Assembly: GCA_963833495.1 (NCBI GenBank)
Contig: CAWHYJ010000016.1
Coordinates: forward strand, 213,778-277,777
DNA length: 64,000 nt
Source: Fodinibacter sp963833495
GTDB lineage: Bacteria; Actinomycetota; Actinomycetes; Actinomycetales; Dermatophilaceae
Direction: 5' to 3'
In this document: piece by piece, positions 1-8,990 of the stretch
Layout of the letters: every line of letters starts with the position of its first letter
How positions within the stretch are numbered: position 1 is the stretch's first letter
The notes under the pieces: generated by a model
What the model was told of the DNA's origin: nothing
Databases searched by the model: none
What the model saw: the letters and a program-made list of their open reading frames with translations, nothing else
Position numbers and translations under genes: made by a program

Positions 1-125
1 GCGCCACCGACACCGAGCTCGCCGACCTGGTCATCGCCGAGATGTCGGCCAAGAAGTCCGGCCACGGCATCGACAAGGCCGGCTTCGAGCAGCCCGACCG
101 CCCGATGTCAGCGATCGGTGGCTGA
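1..125 (+). CDS. moaA: GTP 3',8-cyclase MoaA, C-terminal end only
   Basis: Only the last 40 codons of a plus-strand gene are present, in the frame starting at base 3 and ending at TGA 123-125. The tail PDRPMSAIGG is the typical end of actinobacterial MoaA, the radical SAM enzyme that starts molybdopterin synthesis from GTP. The terminal Gly-Gly is conserved in the family and needed for activity. Upstream the residues SGHGIDKAGFEQ also fit MoaA. The 3' end overlaps the stop of the convergent DUF3099 gene by 18 bases. The Fe-S cluster motifs lie outside the window, so the call rests on the C-terminus alone. Confidence 0.75.
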   Translation, partial: ATDTELADLVIAEMSAKKSGHGIDKAGFEQPDRPMSAIGG

Positions 126-446
126 GTCCTCGGCGTCCCACGGCTCGTAGGGCGCCCGGGTGATCTGCGGGGTCTGGTCGACCACCGGCACCACCGGTCG
201 CACCCGACCGCTGACCCGCGGCATCACGGCGTTGGCCGCGACCACGGCCACGAACGGCAGGAACACCGCGCCGGCGGCGAAGATCCACCGGTACCACGCG
301 TCGACCACCACGAGCAGGATGAAGCATGCGGTGCGGATCGCCATGGTGATGAGGTACTGCTTGAGCCGCCGGGCCTGGTCCTCGGTGCGCGCCTCGGGCG
401 CGCTCGTCACCGACTGGACGTCGTGGTCGTGACGGGTCGTGGGCAC
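108..446 (-). CDS. DUF3099 family small membrane protein
   Basis: A 112-residue protein from a GTG start at 446. The segment TSAPEARTEDQARRLKQYL followed by two hydrophobic stretches (about residues 33-50 and 55-75) matches the DUF3099 family, small actinobacterial membrane proteins of unknown function often found beside fabG. The C-terminal third is hydrophilic and Pro/Val-rich. The hexamer TACAGT (453-458 on this strand) ends 6 nt before the GTG with no Shine-Dalgarno, so the mRNA is probably leaderless. Translation could run further upstream in frame, but that would read through the promoter and fabG. Function is unknown. Confidence 0.8.
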   Translation of the reverse strand: MPTTRHDHDVQSVTSAPEARTEDQARRLKQYLITMAIRTACFILLVVVDAWYRWIFAAGAVFLPFVAVVAANAVMPRVSGRVRPVVPVVDQTPQITRAPYEPWDAEDSATDR

Positions 447-506
447 CCGTCCACTGTATGTCGCGCTGCTCCGGCTACCCAGCGGTAGTCCACTAGGTTC
501 GACGGC

Positions 507-1220
507 ATGAGCGAGCCCCGCACCGTCCTCGTCACCGGCGGCAACCGCGGCATCGGCCTGGCCATCGCCCGGTCGTTCGCCGAGGCCGGTGACCACGTCG
601 CCGTGACCCACCGCTCCGGCGACGCGCCGGAGGGCCTGGTGGGGGTGCGCTGCGACGTCACCGACACGGCATCCGTCGACGCCGCCTTCACCGAGGCCGA
701 GGAGAAGCTCGGCGCACCGATCGAGGTGCTCGTCGCCAACGCCGGCGTCACCAAGGACGGCCTGCTGATGCGGATGAGCGACGACGACTGGGACACCGTC
801 ATCGACACCAACCTGGCCGGCGCCTTCCGCTGCGCCCGGCGCGCGAGCAAGGGGATGATCCGGCTGCGCCGCGGCCGCATCATCCTCATCTCGAGCGTCG
901 TCGGCCTCTACGGCGGCCCCGGGCAGGCCAACTACGCCGCGAGCAAGGCCGGTCTGGTCGGGCTGGCCCGCTCGATCACCCGCGAGCTCGGCGGCCGCGG
1001 CATCACCGCCAACGTCGTGGCGCCCGGCTTCATCGAGACCGACATGACGGCCGTGCTGCCCGAGGAGACCCGCAAGGCCTACCAGTCCGCCATCCCGGCC
1101 GGCCGGTTCGCCACCCCGCAGGAGGTCGCCGCCACGGTGCGCTTCCTGGCCAGCGCCGACGCCGCCTACATCTCCGGCGCCGTCATCCCGGTCGACGGCG
1201 GCCTCGGCATGGGCCACTGA
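507..1220 (+). CDS. fabG: 3-oxoacyl-ACP reductase FabG
   Basis: A 237-residue NADPH-dependent short-chain dehydrogenase that reduces 3-oxoacyl-ACP in type II fatty acid elongation. The N-terminal glycine motif TGGNRGIG, the NAG motif near residue 78 and the catalytic YAASKAG near residue 142 are all present. It ends with SGAVIPVDGGLGMGH, normal for the family. It stands 56 bp before fabI, the same fabG-fabI pairing as mycobacterial fabG1-inhA, so the two are probably co-transcribed. TAGGTT at 494-499 ends 7 nt before the ATG and there is no ribosome binding site, which suggests a leaderless transcript. Confidence 0.95.
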   Translation: MSEPRTVLVTGGNRGIGLAIARSFAEAGDHVAVTHRSGDAPEGLVGVRCDVTDTASVDAAFTEAEEKLGAPIEVLVANAGVTKDGLLMRMSDDDWDTVIDTNLAGAFRCARRASKGMIRLRRGRIILISSVVGLYGGPGQANYAASKAGLVGLARSITRELGGRGITANVVAPGFIETDMTAVLPEETRKAYQSAIPAGRFATPQEVAATVRFLASADAAYISGAVIPVDGGLGMGH

Positions 1221-1276
1221 CCCCGCACCACCCCGACCGGCACCACCGCACCGACCCCACCGAAAGGTCCCGCCAC

Positions 1277-2035
1277 ATGTTGCTCGAGGGCAAGAAGCTG
1301 CTCGTCACCGGCGTCCTCATGGACTCCTCGATCGCCTTCCACGTCGCCAGGTTCGCGCAGGAGCAGGGCGCCGAGGTGGTGCTCACCTCGTTCGGGCGCA
1401 CCATGAAGATCACCTCCGCCATCGCCAAGCGGCTGCCGCAGACCCCGCCGGTGGTCGAGCTCGACGTCACCAGCGACGACGACCTCGCCGCGCTGGCCGA
1501 CCGGGTGCGCGAGCACGTGCCGCACCTCGATGGCGTGCTCCACTCGATCGGGTTCGCCCCGCAGGGCGCGTTCAACTTCATGGAGGCCGGCTGGGACGAC
1601 GTCTCGACCGCCGTGCACGTCTCGGCCTACTCGCTGGCCGCGCTCACCAAGGCCGCGCTGCCGCTGATGGGCCCGGGCGGCAGCGTCGTCGGCCTCACCT
1701 TCGACGCCCGGTTCGCCTGGCCGGTCTACGACTGGATGGGCGTGGCGAAGGCTGCGTTCGAGTCGACCAACCGCTACCTCGCCCGCGACCTCGGGCCCAA
1801 GGGCATCCGCTGCAACATCGTCGCCGCCGGCCCGATCCGCACCACCGCCGCCAAGTCGATCCCCGGCTTCGAGCGGTTCGAGGAGGAGTGGGACGGCCGC
1901 TCGCCGCTCGGCTGGGACGTCGACGACGCCGAGCCGACCGCCAACGCCTGTGTCGCCCTGCTCTCCGACTGGTTCCCCGCCACGACCGGCGAGATGCTGC
2001 ACGTCGACGGCGGCTTCCACGCGATGGGCGTCTGA
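1277..2035 (+). CDS. fabI: enoyl-ACP reductase (NADH), InhA/FabI type
   Basis: A 252-residue NADH-dependent enoyl-ACP reductase catalysing the last step of each fatty acid elongation cycle. The stretch DSSIAFHVARFAQEQGAEVV (about residues 15-34) and the catalytic YDWMGVAKAAFES near residue 152 resemble mycobacterial InhA more than E. coli FabI. The C-terminal TGEMLHVDGGFHAMGV is typical. An AAAGG ribosome binding site sits about 10 nt before the ATG, unlike most promoter-proximal genes here, so it is probably the second gene of an operon with fabG. The residues lining the isoniazid/triclosan pocket were not assessed. Confidence 0.95.
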   Translation: MLLEGKKLLVTGVLMDSSIAFHVARFAQEQGAEVVLTSFGRTMKITSAIAKRLPQTPPVVELDVTSDDDLAALADRVREHVPHLDGVLHSIGFAPQGAFNFMEAGWDDVSTAVHVSAYSLAALTKAALPLMGPGGSVVGLTFDARFAWPVYDWMGVAKAAFESTNRYLARDLGPKGIRCNIVAAGPIRTTAAKSIPGFERFEEEWDGRSPLGWDVDDAEPTANACVALLSDWFPATTGEMLHVDGGFHAMGV

Positions 2036-2077
2036 GGCCGGGCGGGCGACGCGGCGGCCCAGCACTAGGCTCCCCGG

Positions 2078-4301
2078 GTGAGCAGCGAGCCCGCGGACAC
2101 CCGCGAGACGACGCCCCGGCCCGGCGTCACCACCCGCGAGGTGCGCCTGCTGGAGGGACCGAACCTCTACTTCCCCCGGCCGGCCGTCAAGGTGACCCTC
2201 GCCCTGCCCGGCTACCTCGACGCGCCGGACGACGCACTGCGCGCGATCAAGACCGCCGCCGGCCTGCGCCGCGGCCAGACCGGCGCGCCGGGCTCCGAGC
2301 AGCGCCAGCAGGTGCTGCTGCGCCTGGTCGAGCGGGTGGCCCGCTCCCTGGCGACCGAGGTGGGCACCAAACGGCTCGGCGTGCGCACCCGGGTCGCCAA
2401 CGAGACCGACGTCGTCGTCTGCGCCTTCGTGTGGCGGCACCGGGCCCGGGCCGAGGCCCTGGGCGCGGCGATCGGCCTGGTGCTCGGCGACCTGCTCGAC
2501 GGCCATGCCTTCCCGGATGCCGTGGCCGACCGGGCCGCGGCCGTCGCCGCCGCCACCGCGCCGGGTGACGGACCGCGGCTGGTCACCCCCCGCATCCCGG
2601 TCGCCTCGGTGACCGGCACCAACGGCAAGACCACCACGACCCGGCTGCTGGCCCACATCTGCATGACCGCCGGGTTCACCACCGGCTGGAGCTCCACCGA
2701 CGGGGTCGTCGTGCAGGGCGAGGTCATCGAGCCGGGCGACTACTCCGGCCCGGCCGGGGCGCGCGCCGTGCTCGAGGCACCCGGGGTGCAGGTCGGCATC
2801 CTCGAGACGGCCCGCGGCGGGATGCTGCTGCGCGGGATGGGCGTGACCCACAACGACGTCTCGGTGGTCACCAACGTCTCGGCCGACCACCTGGGCATGC
2901 AGGGCATCGACACCGTCGACCAGCTGGCGGAGGTCAAGGCCATCGTCACCAAGGTGACGCGGCCGCACGGCTGGGTGGTGCTCAACGGCGAGGACCCGCG
3001 GGTCTGGGCGATGCGCACCGGCATCCGGGCTCGTCCGTGGGTCTTCACGGCCGACTCCGGGGCGCCGGCCGTGCGCGAGGCCCTGGGGGCCGGGGGTCGG
3101 GCGATGACCGTGCTCGACGACCACCTCACCGTGCTGCGACCCGACGCCGCACCCGACCGGCTGGTGCGGGTCGTCGACCTGCCGATGGCGCTGTCCGGAC
3201 TGTCGCACCACAACGTGCTCAACGCCCTGGCGGGCGCGGCAGCGGCGCTCGGGCTCGGCATCGACCGGGAGTGCCGTCGTCGAGGGGCTGCGCACCTTCC
3301 GCCCCGACGACGTGCTCAACCCGGGCCGGATGAACACCTACACGGTGCCGATCGAGGGCGGCGACGCCACCGTGGTGGTCGACCTCGCGCACAACGAGGC
3401 CGGGCTCGAGGCGCTGCTCGACGTGGCCCGCGGCCTGGTGGCGCCGGGGGGCCGGGTGCACCTGGCCCTCGGCACGGCCGGCGACCGCACCGACGAGATC
3501 CTGCAGGCGCTCGGCGAGATCGCCGGCCTGCGCGCCGACCACGTCGTGGCCGCGCACAAGGCGCACTACCTGCGCGGGCGCACCGTCGACGAGCTCGAGG
3601 CGCAGCTGCGCATCGGGCTGGCCCACGCCGGCGTGGGCGACGTCGCGTCGTACCCCACCGAGCTGTCCGGCCTGCAGGCGCTGGTGGAGGCCGCCGACGA
3701 CGGTGACGTGGTGGCCGTCATGTGCCACGCGGAGCGGGTCGAGATCGTCGACTGGCTGCACGCCCGGGGCGCCACGTCCGACGACCCCGACGCGATCCGC
3801 CGCAAGGTGGTGCGCGCCCGCGGCGAGCACGAGTGCGAGGACGAGATCGCGGCCCTGTGGGACCTGCCGGATGCCGTGGCGCGCGTCGACGCGGCCGCCG
3901 CCCTCTACGCCGCGCACCCCGGTGACGCCCGGATCGCGTACGAGTACGCCGGGACCCACGACAGTGCGGGCGACGAGGCCGCGGCCGTCCCGCTCTACGA
4001 GGAGGCGCTGGCCGCCGGGCTGCGCGAGCCGCACCGGCACCGGGCCCAGCTGCAGCTGGCCTCGAGCCTGCGCAACCTCCACCGGCCCGACGAGGCGGTG
4101 GCGCTGGTCGACGACGTGGCGGCCCGGCATCCGGACAGCCTGGGGGTGGCGGCGTTCCGTGCGCTGGTGCACCACGACGCGGGCGCGCCGACCCGCGCGC
4201 TGGCCGAGCTGCTCGCCGCCATCGCGACGACGAGCACCGACCCCGACGTCGTGCGCTACCGCCGGGCCCTGACCGCCTACGCCGCCGAGCTGACCGACTG
4301 A
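2078..4301 (+). CDS. Mur-ligase family protein with cyanophycin-synthetase-like N-domain and C-terminal TPR domain (one frameshift)
   Basis: About 740 residues once a single-base break near 3268-3275 is bridged (…LGLGIDRE | AVVEGLRTFRP…). Three parts are visible. Residues about 18-150 start with RLLEGPNLYFPRPA, resembling the CphA N-terminus. Residues about 175-560 form a Mur-type ATP ligase with P-loop TGTNGKTTTTRLL and ETARGGMLLRGMG. The last ~170 residues are TPR-like (ASSLRNLHRPDEAVALVDDV). Unlike CphA it has no ATP-grasp domain. It lies near cphA and cphB, so a part in cyanophycin or related peptide metabolism is a reasonable inference but unproven. TAGGCT at 2066-2071 ends 6 nt before the GTG. 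The TPR region resembles a protein usually encoded alone, so the fusion should be checked. Confidence 0.75.
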
Positions 4302-4330
4302 GCCGCGACCGACCCTGCGCGTGACGGCGC

Positions 4331-6044
4331 TCAGCCGGCGACCGGCGGCTCCGGGCTGCGGCCGGGGGGCGAACCGGTGCAGCATCTCGTCCACGTGCGC
4401 CGAGGTCGCCTCCCGGCCGCGCGGTGACCCGGTCATCAGCGCCAGGAAGCGGTCGGCGCGCAGCGACTCCAGGCGGAGCTCGTCGACCGCCCGCACGGTC
4501 GCCGTGCGCGGCACCCGGCGCAGCAGTGCGATCTCGCCGAAGGAGTCACCCGGCCCAAGGCGGGTGACCGGCAGACCGTCACCGACGACCTCGGCCGTGC
4601 CCGCGACCACGACGTAGAACCGGTCGCCGGCATCGCCTTGGCGGAAGACCGTCTCGCCGGCCGGCACCACGACGTGGTCGAGCTGTCGTGCCACCGACTC
4701 GAGCGCCGGCAGCGGGAGGGCGTCGAGCAGGGGAACCCCGCGCAGCAGGGACAGCTCGTCGTCGCGGCCCGACGATGACCGCGTCCAGCGCGCCTCAGCC
4801 GGCGCCACGAGAGCGCGACGGCGACGGGCAGGAGCGAGGCCGAGCACGACCAGGCTGCTGCGCAGGTCGAGGGCGTCCATGACCAGGGGGGTGAGCAGGG
4901 CCCCCACACCGACGGCAGAGGGCGGCGACGCTCTCGAGCACCCCGAAGACCCGGGCGAGCACGGTGGCGGGGGAGATGCGCGCGATGAGGGTGAAGCCGC
5001 CGACGTCGATGAGGGCGTTGCCCGCGCCCACGACCGCCAGCATGACCATCGCCATCGGTGCCGACGGGAGGAGGCCGATGACGACCAGCGGCGCCCCCCA
5101 CAGGGCGGCACCCGAGCCCGAACCACGCTGCCAGCCGCTTGGTGCCCACGAGGAGGGCCGCGGCGGCGGAGGCGAGCACCGCGCCGGCGCCCAGCGCTGC
5201 GTTGAGCACGCCGACGCCGGGGTCGCCGAGCGCCCACGAGCTCGACGGCGACGACCACCGTGAAGACCGTGATGGCTCCCCGCATGAAGGTCTGGGCGCC
5301 GATCAGCGGCGATGAGCAGGCGCAGGTCGCGGTTGGCGTGCACGGCGCGCACCCCACCCAGGGCCCGGTCCAGCGGGCCGTCGTCGTCGGGCGGGGCGTC
5401 GTCGAGCGGCGTCGGCTCGGGGTGGACCCGAGCCATCAGCCAGCCCGCCCACGCCGAGGCGACGGCCGCGACGGCGAGCACCTGCGCGGGCCCACCAGTC
5501 GCCAGCAGCACTGCACTGATGGCGGGCCCGGCCAACGTCGCCGCCGAGTCCAGTGCTCCGCGAACGACGTTCGCGCCCGGCGAGCTCGGGCGGGGTGTCG
5601 CACAGCGACGGCAGGAGCGCCGAGTGCACCGGGCGGAAGAGCACGGCGGCGGCCGAGGACAGCGTCACCAGGGCGTAGACGGTCACCGGTGGACCGTCGG
5701 CGTACACGGCCCAGCCCGCCAGCGCGATGGTGACGACGCGCACGCCGCAGACGGCCACGAGCACCGTCTCGCGCGGCCACCGGTCCGCGTACTGGGTGGC
5801 CAGGGGGGCCACGACGGCCGCGGGAAGCACCCGGACGAGCGCCACGACGCCCACCTCCGTGGCGCCGCCCCGGCCGTAGGCGTACACCGCGAGCACGACC
5901 GTGACGGCCCACTCGGCGGTCCACGCGCCGAAGAACGCCGCCTGGCGCCCGGCGCAGCTCAGGGTTGCGCCAGTTCGTCGCGAAGGCGGCCGCAGCGGCC
6001 CGCAGCCGCGACGGCCGGCCTCCCCGTGCGGCTGCCGACGCCAT
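4331..6044 (-). CDS. MFS transporter with C-terminal cyclic-nucleotide-binding domain, multiply frameshifted
   Basis: Pieces in all three minus frames join into one protein of about 570 residues. From the ATG at 6044 (MASAAARGGRPSRLRAAAAA) it runs through MFS-like membrane segments (YADRWPRETVLVAVCGVRVV, LVTLSSAAAVLFRPVHSALL, MVMLAVVGAGNALIDVGGFT). It ends in a cyclic-nucleotide-binding fold: LDHVVVPAGETVFRQGDAGD, then GDSFGEIALLRRVPRTATV, the phosphate-binding cassette signature. Breaks occur near 5935, 5575, 5310, 5240, 5125, 4920, 4785 and 4368, the last in a run of six G. With the last break repaired the stop is at 4331-4333. TAGCCT (6051-6056) lies 6 nt before the start. Either a real gene with sequencing errors or a decaying one. 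The substrate is unknown. Confidence 0.7.
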
Positions 6045-6088
6045 CGTCGAAGGCTAGCGGTGCCGCACGACCCGCGCTCGTGCCGAGG

Positions 6089-8935
6089 TCAGCCGGTGGG
6101 CGGCGCGGGCTCGAGGTCGCGGGCCGCGCTGTCGCCTGCCTCGCGGGCCTCCTCCTCCATCGTCTCGGAGTCGAGGTCGGGGTCGCCGACGCCGTCGCGG
6201 GTGTGGCTGCCCGGCTGCGCCTGTTGGGTCATCCCCTCCAGCTCGGACATCACCGCGGCGTGCTGGTCGACGCTCATCACGACGATGTCGCCGGGGTTGG
6301 CGCGGGCCATCACGTGCCGCACCGCCTCGGTCTCGTCGAGCACGATCTCGACCTGCCGGCAGCGGACCCCGGGCTCGCCGACCCGGCTGCGGGCGCCCTC
6401 GGCGACCGCGGCCGCGGTGAACCCGCGCTCGCGCCCGCGCAGCCGCTGGTCCTCGCGCACCACCACGACGTCGAAGTGCTCCGCCGCGACGGCGCCGAGC
6501 TCGCGCATGTCCTCCTCGCGCCGGTCGCCGGCGGTGGCGACCATGCCGATCCGCGAGATCTTGCCGAGGTCGGTCTGGCCCGCCTTCATCGCGGCGTAGC
6601 GCTCGACGAACTCGCCGAGCACGCGCATGCCCGGGGCGTTGTGGCAGTAGTCGACGATCACGTCGACGTTGTGCACGTTGATCTGGTTCATCCGGCCGGG
6701 GGAGAGGTAGTACGACGTGGTGAAGGTGCGCAGGCCCTGCCGGATCTCGTGCAGCCCGGCCCCGCTCGCGAACGCCGCGCCCGCCGCCGCCATCGCGTTG
6801 GCCACGTTGAACAGCGCCGTGCCGCCGAAGGTCGAGGGCAGCAGGTGGGTCCACGCCAGCTGCATCGAGCGGCGTCCGTGCCGGATGACGATCATGTCGC
6901 CGCGGTCGGTGCGGTCGAGCACCACCGCCCGGCCACCGTTGCGGCAGTGGTTGTCGATGAGGTCGCGCACCTTGCTGCCGGGCTCCTCGAGGCTGAACCA
7001 GACGACCGAGCCGGAGCAGCGCCGGCGCATCCGGCGCACCAGGGCGTCGTCGGCGTTGAGCACCGCGAAGCCGTCGCGCGGCACCGCCTCGACGACGACG
7101 GCCTTGACGTCGGCGAGCTGCTCGAGGGTGTCGATGCCGCGCATGCCCAGGTGGTCGGGCGCCACGTTGGTCACCACCGCGACGTCGTTGCGGTCGTAGC
7201 CCAGGCCCTCGCGCAGGATGCCGCCGCGGGCCACCTCCATCACCGCGAAGTCGACGCGCGGGTTCTGCAGCACCATCCGCGCCGAGCGCGGCCCGGACGC
7301 ATCGGACTTCACGACCAGCCGCTCGTCGATGACGATGCCGTCGGTCGAGGTCATGCCGACCTGGCGCCCGACGCCCTTCATGATGTGCGCGATCATCCGC
7401 GAGGTGGTCGTCTTGCCGTTGGTGCCGGTCACTGCGACGATCGGCACCCGCGAGGGCGCCCCCGGCGGGAAGAGCAGGTCGACCACCGGCTTGGCGATGT
7501 ACTGCGGCTCGCCGACCGTCGGGTGGGTGTGCATCCGGAAGCCGGGGGCCGCGTTGACCTCGCAGATCGCGCCGCCGGCCTCGCGCACCGGCGAGGCGAT
7601 GTCGGGGCAGATGAAGTCGATGCCGGCCACGTCGAGGCCGATCAGCCGGGCGGCTTCCTCGGCGATCTCGACGTTGTCGGGGTGGGCGTCGAAGGTGCGG
7701 TCGATGGAGATGCCACCGGTCGACATGTTGCCGGTGAGGGCGAGCTTGACCATCGTGTCGGCGGGCGGCACGTCGTCGAGCGTGAAGCCCTGCTCACCGA
7801 GCAGCTCCAGCGCGGCGGCGTCGACCTTGATCTTGGTGAGCACCTTCTCGTGCCCCACCCCGCGACGGGGGTCGGAGTTGGTGATCTCGACGAGCTCCCC
7901 GACGGTGTGCACGCCGTCACCGGTCACGTGCGCGGGCACCCGCTCGGCGATGGCCTGCATCCGGCCGCCCACGATGAGGCAGCGGTAGTCGCGCCCGGTG
8001 ACGAACGACTCGACGATCACGTAGCCGCGCCGGGACTGGTCCTCGGCCACGACGAACGCCTCGGCCACCTCGTCGTCGGTCTGCAGGTTGAGGCACACCC
8101 CACGCCCGTGGTTGCCGTCGAGCGGCTTGACGACCACCGGGAAGCCGATCCGCCGGGCCGCGGCGACCGCACCCTCGGCGGAGCGCACCGTCTCCTGCTT
8201 CGGCACCGGCAGCCCGGCGGAGCCGAGCAGCTTGGTGGTCATGTCCTTGTCGCCGGCGATGTCGACAGCGAGAGCACCGGTCTTCGAGGTCATCGTGGCG
8301 CGGATCCGTTGCTGGTGCACGCCCTGCCCGAGCTGCACGAGGCTGCCGCTGTTGAGCCGGATGAAGGGGATGTCGCGGCTGACCGCCTCCTCCAGGATGG
8401 CCCCGGTCGACGGGCCGAACGCCGTGCGCTCGGCGCGGGTCAGGAAGGTCTCGAGCTCGGCCGCGAAGTCGAACTCCGGGTCCTCCTGGACCAGGTGGTT
8501 GACCAGGCGCACCGCGAGGCGCCCGGCCGCCAGGCCGACCTCTTCGTTGGTGTAGCTGTAGATGACGTTGTAGACGCCGGGGCTGCCCTTGACCATGCGG
8601 GTCTTCCCGCGGCGCTGGTCGTGTCCGGCCTCCTGCTGCAGCTGCAGGGCGACGTGCTCGGCCACGTGCCCGACCCAGGTGCCCTCGCGCAGGCGCTCGA
8701 TGAAGCCGCCCTTGACCCCCTTGGAGCAGGTGTGGTTCTCCAGCCCGGGCAGCAGCTCGACGAGCCGGTCGGTGAAGCCGGGGAGGGTGTCGGTCGGATA
8801 CCCCTCCAGCACACCGAGGTCGACCACGAGGTGGATCGACGGGTCGTAGGACCAGATGTTGCCGCCGCGGTAGACGCGCGACTCGACGATGCGCAGGTCG
8901 GGGGCGGCGGGGCCGGTCGGGCTGGGACGGTCCAT
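6089..8935 (-). CDS. cphA: cyanophycin synthetase
   Basis: An intact 948-residue enzyme that polymerises L-Asp and L-Arg into multi-L-arginyl-poly-L-aspartate using ATP. The N-terminal domain begins RIVESRVYRGGNIWSYDP. The ATP-grasp domain carries VVVKPLDGNHGRG near residue 270. The Mur-like domain has the P-loop VTGTNGKTTTSRM near residue 500, followed by MEVARGGILREGLGYD. Length is slightly above the usual 870-900 because of an acidic, low-complexity tail. The ATG at 8935 puts the conserved N-domain at residue 13. The cyanophycinase gene lies just upstream on the same strand. No frameshift was seen in 2.8 kb. Confidence 0.95.
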   Translation of the reverse strand: MDRPSPTGPAAPDLRIVESRVYRGGNIWSYDPSIHLVVDLGVLEGYPTDTLPGFTDRLVELLPGLENHTCSKGVKGGFIERLREGTWVGHVAEHVALQLQQEAGHDQRRGKTRMVKGSPGVYNVIYSYTNEEVGLAAGRLAVRLVNHLVQEDPEFDFAAELETFLTRAERTAFGPSTGAILEEAVSRDIPFIRLNSGSLVQLGQGVHQQRIRATMTSKTGALAVDIAGDKDMTTKLLGSAGLPVPKQETVRSAEGAVAAARRIGFPVVVKPLDGNHGRGVCLNLQTDDEVAEAFVVAEDQSRRGYVIVESFVTGRDYRCLIVGGRMQAIAERVPAHVTGDGVHTVGELVEITNSDPRRGVGHEKVLTKIKVDAAALELLGEQGFTLDDVPPADTMVKLALTGNMSTGGISIDRTFDAHPDNVEIAEEAARLIGLDVAGIDFICPDIASPVREAGGAICEVNAAPGFRMHTHPTVGEPQYIAKPVVDLLFPPGAPSRVPIVAVTGTNGKTTTSRMIAHIMKGVGRQVGMTSTDGIVIDERLVVKSDASGPRSARMVLQNPRVDFAVMEVARGGILREGLGYDRNDVAVVTNVAPDHLGMRGIDTLEQLADVKAVVVEAVPRDGFAVLNADDALVRRMRRRCSGSVVWFSLEEPGSKVRDLIDNHCRNGGRAVVLDRTDRGDMIVIRHGRRSMQLAWTHLLPSTFGGTALFNVANAMAAAGAAFASGAGLHEIRQGLRTFTTSYYLSPGRMNQINVHNVDVIVDYCHNAPGMRVLGEFVERYAAMKAGQTDLGKISRIGMVATAGDRREEDMRELGAVAAEHFDVVVVREDQRLRGRERGFTAAAVAEGARSRVGEPGVRCRQVEIVLDETEAVRHVMARANPGDIVVMSVDQHAAVMSELEGMTQQAQPGSHTRDGVGDPDLDSETMEEEAREAGDSAARDLEPAPPTG

Positions 8936-8990
8936 CGGCGCTTCTCCTCGGGGGCGGTGGCGTGGCGGGCGGGGTGGAGCGCGGGAGCGG

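Noticed and set aside
1166..3337. Minus-strand open frame of about 720 codons across fabI and the Mur-ligase gene
   Set aside because: It crosses two well-supported plus-strand genes and has no recognisable domain.
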